DNA from: an uncultured bacterium
GTDB taxonomy: Bacteria; Pseudomonadota; Gammaproteobacteria; Burkholderiales; Burkholderiaceae_E
Assembly: GCA_903864485.1 (NCBI GenBank)
Contig: CAIPGD010000328.1
Location: 1-8,078, forward strand
Direction: 5' to 3'
DNA length: 8,078 bases
The position numbers were made by a program, and so were the translations under genes. Shown here piece after piece: positions 5,681 to 8,078 of the stretch; position 1 is the first letter of the stretch, and each line of letters begins with the position of its first letter. The notes under the pieces were generated by a model. It saw nothing but the letters and a program-made list of their open reading frames with translations. It did not search any database and had not been told where the DNA came from.

Positions 5681-6565
5681 ATGGGTGAACTCACGCCCCA
5701 ATTGCTTGGCTTGCAACTCGTCACCGGGATTGCGCTCGGCGCCGTCTATGCGTTGCTCGCCGTCGGCCTGTCGCTGATATTCGGCATGCTGACGGTGGTC
5801 AACTTCGCCCATGGCGCGTTCTTCATGGTCGGGGCCTTCTTGGGCATTTACTTCCAGACACTCACCGGAAGCTTCGCGCTGAGCCTCGTGATCACGCCCT
5901 TGGTGGTTGGTTCGATTGGCATGCTATCCGAGCGATTTTTAGTACGACCACTCTACGGCCGCGGCATCGACTATCCGCTATTGCTCACGTTCGGCCTGAG
6001 TTATGTCCTGATCGAGTTGATGCGCGTGTTGTTCGGTATCGAAGGGCTCCCGTCCTCAACCCCCGCCGCGCTGCGCGGATCCGTAGATCTGGGGATCGGC
6101 CGGTTCCCGCTCTACCGTCTGGTCCTGATCGGCGCGACGGCCACGGTGGTGATGGGTCTCTGGCTGGTGATTGAAAAGACGCGTTTCGGGCTCATCATTC
6201 GCGCGGGTTCCCGTGACCCCGAGATCGTCCGAGTTCTTGGCGTCGACGTCGCCAAGGTCTGGTTATTGGTGTTTGGCCTAGGCACCGCCATCGCGGGGCT
6301 CTCGGGGGTGTTGGCTGCACCGACTCGCGCCGTCAACCCCGAGATGGGGATCACCGTGCTGGCTGAGTCCTTTGTTGTGACGGTTGTCGGGGGGATGGGA
6401 TCGCTGATGGGCGCAGTCGTCGCCGGCTTGCTGGTGGGTGTGGTGTTCAGCATGACCTCACTGCTTGCCCCCGAGTTTGCTGAGTTATCGATCTTCGTGC
6501 TGATGGCGTTGGTGTTGCTCGTCCGTCCGCAAGGCTTGTTCGGCAAAGCCGGGTTGATGGGGTAG
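5681..6565 (+). CDS. livH: Branched-chain amino acid-type ABC transporter permease, LivH family
   Basis: 294 aa, the usual length for LivH, and strongly hydrophobic with about eight predicted membrane helices. Recognisable LivH segments are ALGAVYALLAVGLSLIFGML (18-37), VNFAHGAFFMVGAF (40-53), the cytoplasmic EAA-like coupling loop RAGSRDPEIVRVLGVDVAKV (174-193), VVGGMGSLMGA (235-245) and RPQGLFG (282-288). It pairs with LivM in the inner membrane as the translocation channel. The start at 5681 is the ATG closest to the family N-terminus; its AAGGG lies 11 bases upstream, further than usual, and within a hairpin arm. The symbol names the family; leucine transport is not implied. Confidence 0.94.
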   Translation: MGELTPQLLGLQLVTGIALGAVYALLAVGLSLIFGMLTVVNFAHGAFFMVGAFLGIYFQTLTGSFALSLVITPLVVGSIGMLSERFLVRPLYGRGIDYPLLLTFGLSYVLIELMRVLFGIEGLPSSTPAALRGSVDLGIGRFPLYRLVLIGATATVVMGLWLVIEKTRFGLIIRAGSRDPEIVRVLGVDVAKVWLLVFGLGTAIAGLSGVLAAPTRAVNPEMGITVLAESFVVTVVGGMGSLMGAVVAGLLVGVVFSMTSLLAPEFAELSIFVLMALVLLVRPQGLFGKAGLMG

Positions 6566-6574
6566 AGGCGGCCA

Positions 6575-7612
6575 ATGAACGATCTGCGCGGCCCCCCAAC
6601 ACCCTTACTGACATCCTTACTGACACCCGGAATGGCACCCCTGCTAACACCCGTACTGACTCTGATTGCCAGACATCGGGTTGTATCGGTCCTTTTGTTT
6701 CTGCTTGTTTTTCCGTGGCTGATGCCCTACGAGGCGTTAGCCGTCAACATTCTGATTTTTGGTCTCTACGCGGTTGGATTCAACCTGCTTTTTGGCTACA
6801 CCGGCATGCTGTCTTTTGGCCATGCGGCGTTTCTGGGGGTTGGCAGCTACCTGACAGGCATATCGATCGTCCACGCCCACCTGCACTGGTTGCTCGCCAT
6901 TTCGGTCGGTGTGGTGGCCGCCGGGCTGGTTGGGGTCATCATGGGCCACCTCGCAATCCGCACCCGCGGCATCTACTTCTCAATGGTCACGCTTGCGCTC
7001 GGGCAGATCGTCTACTACGGCTTTTACAAGGCCGAACGCTGGACCGGTGGCGAGAACGGTTTGCGCGGCGTGACCGTTCCCGCTTTTAAATTGGCGGGAT
7101 GGACGATCGACTTCACCAATCCAGTCACGAAGTACTACGTCATTCTCGGATTTGTTGCGATCGCGCTCGGCCTCGTTTCGCGCATCCTCGCTTCGCCCTT
7201 TGGAGCCGTGATCGAGGCCATTCGCGAGAACGAAAAAAGAGCCGCTGCCTGCGGCTATGACGTCGCCCGATCGAAGCTCCTGGTTTTTGTACTTTCGGCC
7301 GCGATCTGTGGGCTAGCGGGCTCATTGCGAGCGCTGCATCTCTCGGTCGTTCCGATTGATTCCTTGCACTACCTGCAATCGGGTCAAGCCGTGATGATGT
7401 GCCTGCTAGGTGGCATGGGTACCTTTTTCGGACCCTTTGTCGGCGCCGCCGTATTCTTGTATCTCGAAGATGTGGTCACGACACTGACGCGGCACTGGAT
7501 GGCCGTGGTCGGCACGATCTTTATGGTGTTTATCCTGTTCGTCCCTCGGGGCATCTGGGGCAGCCTGGTCGCCCGCTGGGAACGTGCGACGACACCATCG
7601 GGCCAGACATGA
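6575..7612 (+). CDS. livM: Branched-chain amino acid-type ABC transporter permease, LivM family
   Basis: 345 aa. GAGG (6565-6568) is six bases before the ATG, and the gap after livH is nine bases. Family signatures are FGYTGMLSFGHAAFLGVG (73-90), TGGENGLRG (157-165), the coupling loop AIRENEKRAAACGYDVARSK (215-234), LGGMGTFFGPFVGA (278-291) and FVPRGIWG (322-329). Residues 9-29 are a TPLL-type tetrapeptide repeat with no counterpart in the family, lying just before the first membrane helix (about 37-55). An internal ATG at 6632 (M20) is an alternative start but has only a poor Shine-Dalgarno and would still begin inside the repeat. Partner of LivH; overlaps the ATPase gene by 4 bases (ATGA). 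Confidence 0.93.
   Translation: MNDLRGPPTPLLTSLLTPGMAPLLTPVLTLIARHRVVSVLLFLLVFPWLMPYEALAVNILIFGLYAVGFNLLFGYTGMLSFGHAAFLGVGSYLTGISIVHAHLHWLLAISVGVVAAGLVGVIMGHLAIRTRGIYFSMVTLALGQIVYYGFYKAERWTGGENGLRGVTVPAFKLAGWTIDFTNPVTKYYVILGFVAIALGLVSRILASPFGAVIEAIRENEKRAAACGYDVARSKLLVFVLSAAICGLAGSLRALHLSVVPIDSLHYLQSGQAVMMCLLGGMGTFFGPFVGAAVFLYLEDVVTTLTRHWMAVVGTIFMVFILFVPRGIWGSLVARWERATTPSGQT
6600..6659 (+). repeat. Five imperfect 12-bp tandem repeats at the livM 5' end
   Basis: Head-to-tail units CACCCTTACTGA, CATCCTTACTGA, CACCCGGAATGG, CACCCCTGCTAA and CACCCGTACTGA, all exactly 12 bases, so the frame is kept. They are read one base out of register as TPLL, TSLL, TPGM, APLL and TPVL. A 12-bp unit can expand or contract without breaking the gene. 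Confidence 0.8.
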
Positions 7613-8078
7613 ACGCCCCATCGATCCAACGCCAAGCGACGAATGCACAAGCTGACATTCTCATCGAGGCACGTCACATCAGCCGACGATTTGGTGCCTT
7701 TCAGGCGCTGACCGATATCTCGGTTCAGTTTCGGGCCAAGCAGTTGTGCGCGATCATTGGTCCCAATGGCGCCGGTAAAAGCACGTTTTTCAATATTCTG
7801 AGCGGAGCAATCGGGCCCAGTTCGGGCTCCGTGCTGTTTCAAGGCCAGGACATCACCGGGCTGGCACCGCACGAATTCGCCCGCCGTGGGATCGCCAAGA
7901 GCTTTCAGATCACCAATGTCTTCAAGCAACTGAGCGCCCACGAGAACGTTCGGGTTGCCGTGCAAATGCGTCATGCGCGTTTTGATTTCTTCAGCCCCCG
8001 CGCCAAGTTAGCAGGGGTGGCGCAAACGGCCCAGGCGCTCCTCGAACGGGTCGGACTCGCGGGCCTCGGTCAAAAGCC
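7609..8078 (+). CDS. livG: Branched-chain amino acid-type ABC transporter ATPase, LivG family (N-terminal part)
   Basis: Begins with the ATG at 7609, overlapping the livM stop by 4 bases (ATGA), and leaves the window after 156 complete codons of an expected 250-260. Seen are the Walker A motif GPNGAGKST (51-59), the segment GSVLFQGQDITGLAPHE (73-89) and the Q-loop glutamine Q100 in GIAKSFQITNVF (94-105), followed by LSAHENVRVAVQMR. KSFQITNVF is characteristic of LivG rather than LivF. The signature LSGGQ and Walker B motifs lie beyond the edge. It powers import on the cytoplasmic face together with a LivF partner, which would be expected next but is not visible. An N-terminal lead of about 16 residues precedes the first b-strand. 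Confidence 0.94.
   Translation, partial: MNAPSIQRQATNAQADILIEARHISRRFGAFQALTDISVQFRAKQLCAIIGPNGAGKSTFFNILSGAIGPSSGSVLFQGQDITGLAPHEFARRGIAKSFQITNVFKQLSAHENVRVAVQMRHARFDFFSPRAKLAGVAQTAQALLERVGLAGLGQK

Noticed and set aside
6112..6546. A Thr/Ser/Pro-rich minus-strand open frame within livH.
   Set aside because: A complementary-strand artefact of hydrophobic codons in a membrane protein gene; no start signal.
7384..7974. A 196-codon minus-strand open frame spanning the livM/livG junction.
   Set aside because: It crosses two clear genes in antisense and has no domain; the plus strand shows LivM and Walker A signatures.

Overview
The window looks like a catabolic gene cluster from a GC-rich proteobacterium. 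The gene families, codon usage and Shine-Dalgarno-led polycistronic layout fit a Betaproteobacterium such as Burkholderiales, but this is inference: no rRNA or other phylogenetic marker is present. Coding density is very high, with no gene-free stretch above about 100 bases, no RNA gene, no mobile element and no CRISPR array.

Layout. Two divergent gene sets meet near 3077-3140. Leftward (minus strand, transcribed from about 3076 toward base 1) lies coxG-coxM-coxS-coxL order: a CoxG-family SRPBCC protein with a C-terminal membrane anchor, the FAD subunit, the [2Fe-2S] subunit and the N-terminal third of the molybdopterin subunit of a xanthine dehydrogenase/CO dehydrogenase-family hydroxylase. 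The last runs off the left edge. Rightward (plus strand) lie a TetR-family regulator, a small VOC (glyoxalase-fold) protein overlapping its 3' end, then a branched-chain/aromatic-type (HAAT) ABC importer: a Tat-exported substrate-binding protein, the LivH and LivM permeases, and the N-terminal part of the LivG ATPase, cut by the right edge.

How it may work together (inference). The importer would bring in a small organic acid or amide, possibly aromatic or heteroaromatic. The molybdenum hydroxylase would oxidise it and pass electrons toward the membrane near the CoxG anchor. The VOC protein would act on a product or side product, and the TetR protein would sense substrate. The substrate cannot be read from this window. 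The catalytic loop of the large subunit that separates true CO dehydrogenase from other hydroxylases lies outside it, so I do not call this a CO dehydrogenase.

Most notable non-coding structure. The divergent region carries a perfect 15-bp palindromic operator candidate (TGGTCA-TGC-TGACCA). It is nested inside a perfect 12-bp inverted repeat whose arms lie 68 bp apart. A second structured element, between the binding-protein gene and livH, has three CTTGAAGGG-type arms that can form mutually exclusive hairpins, one of which hides the livH ribosome binding site. Several proteins also carry low-complexity, repeat-derived extensions: the CoxG linker, the [2Fe-2S] subunit tail and the LivM N-terminus.
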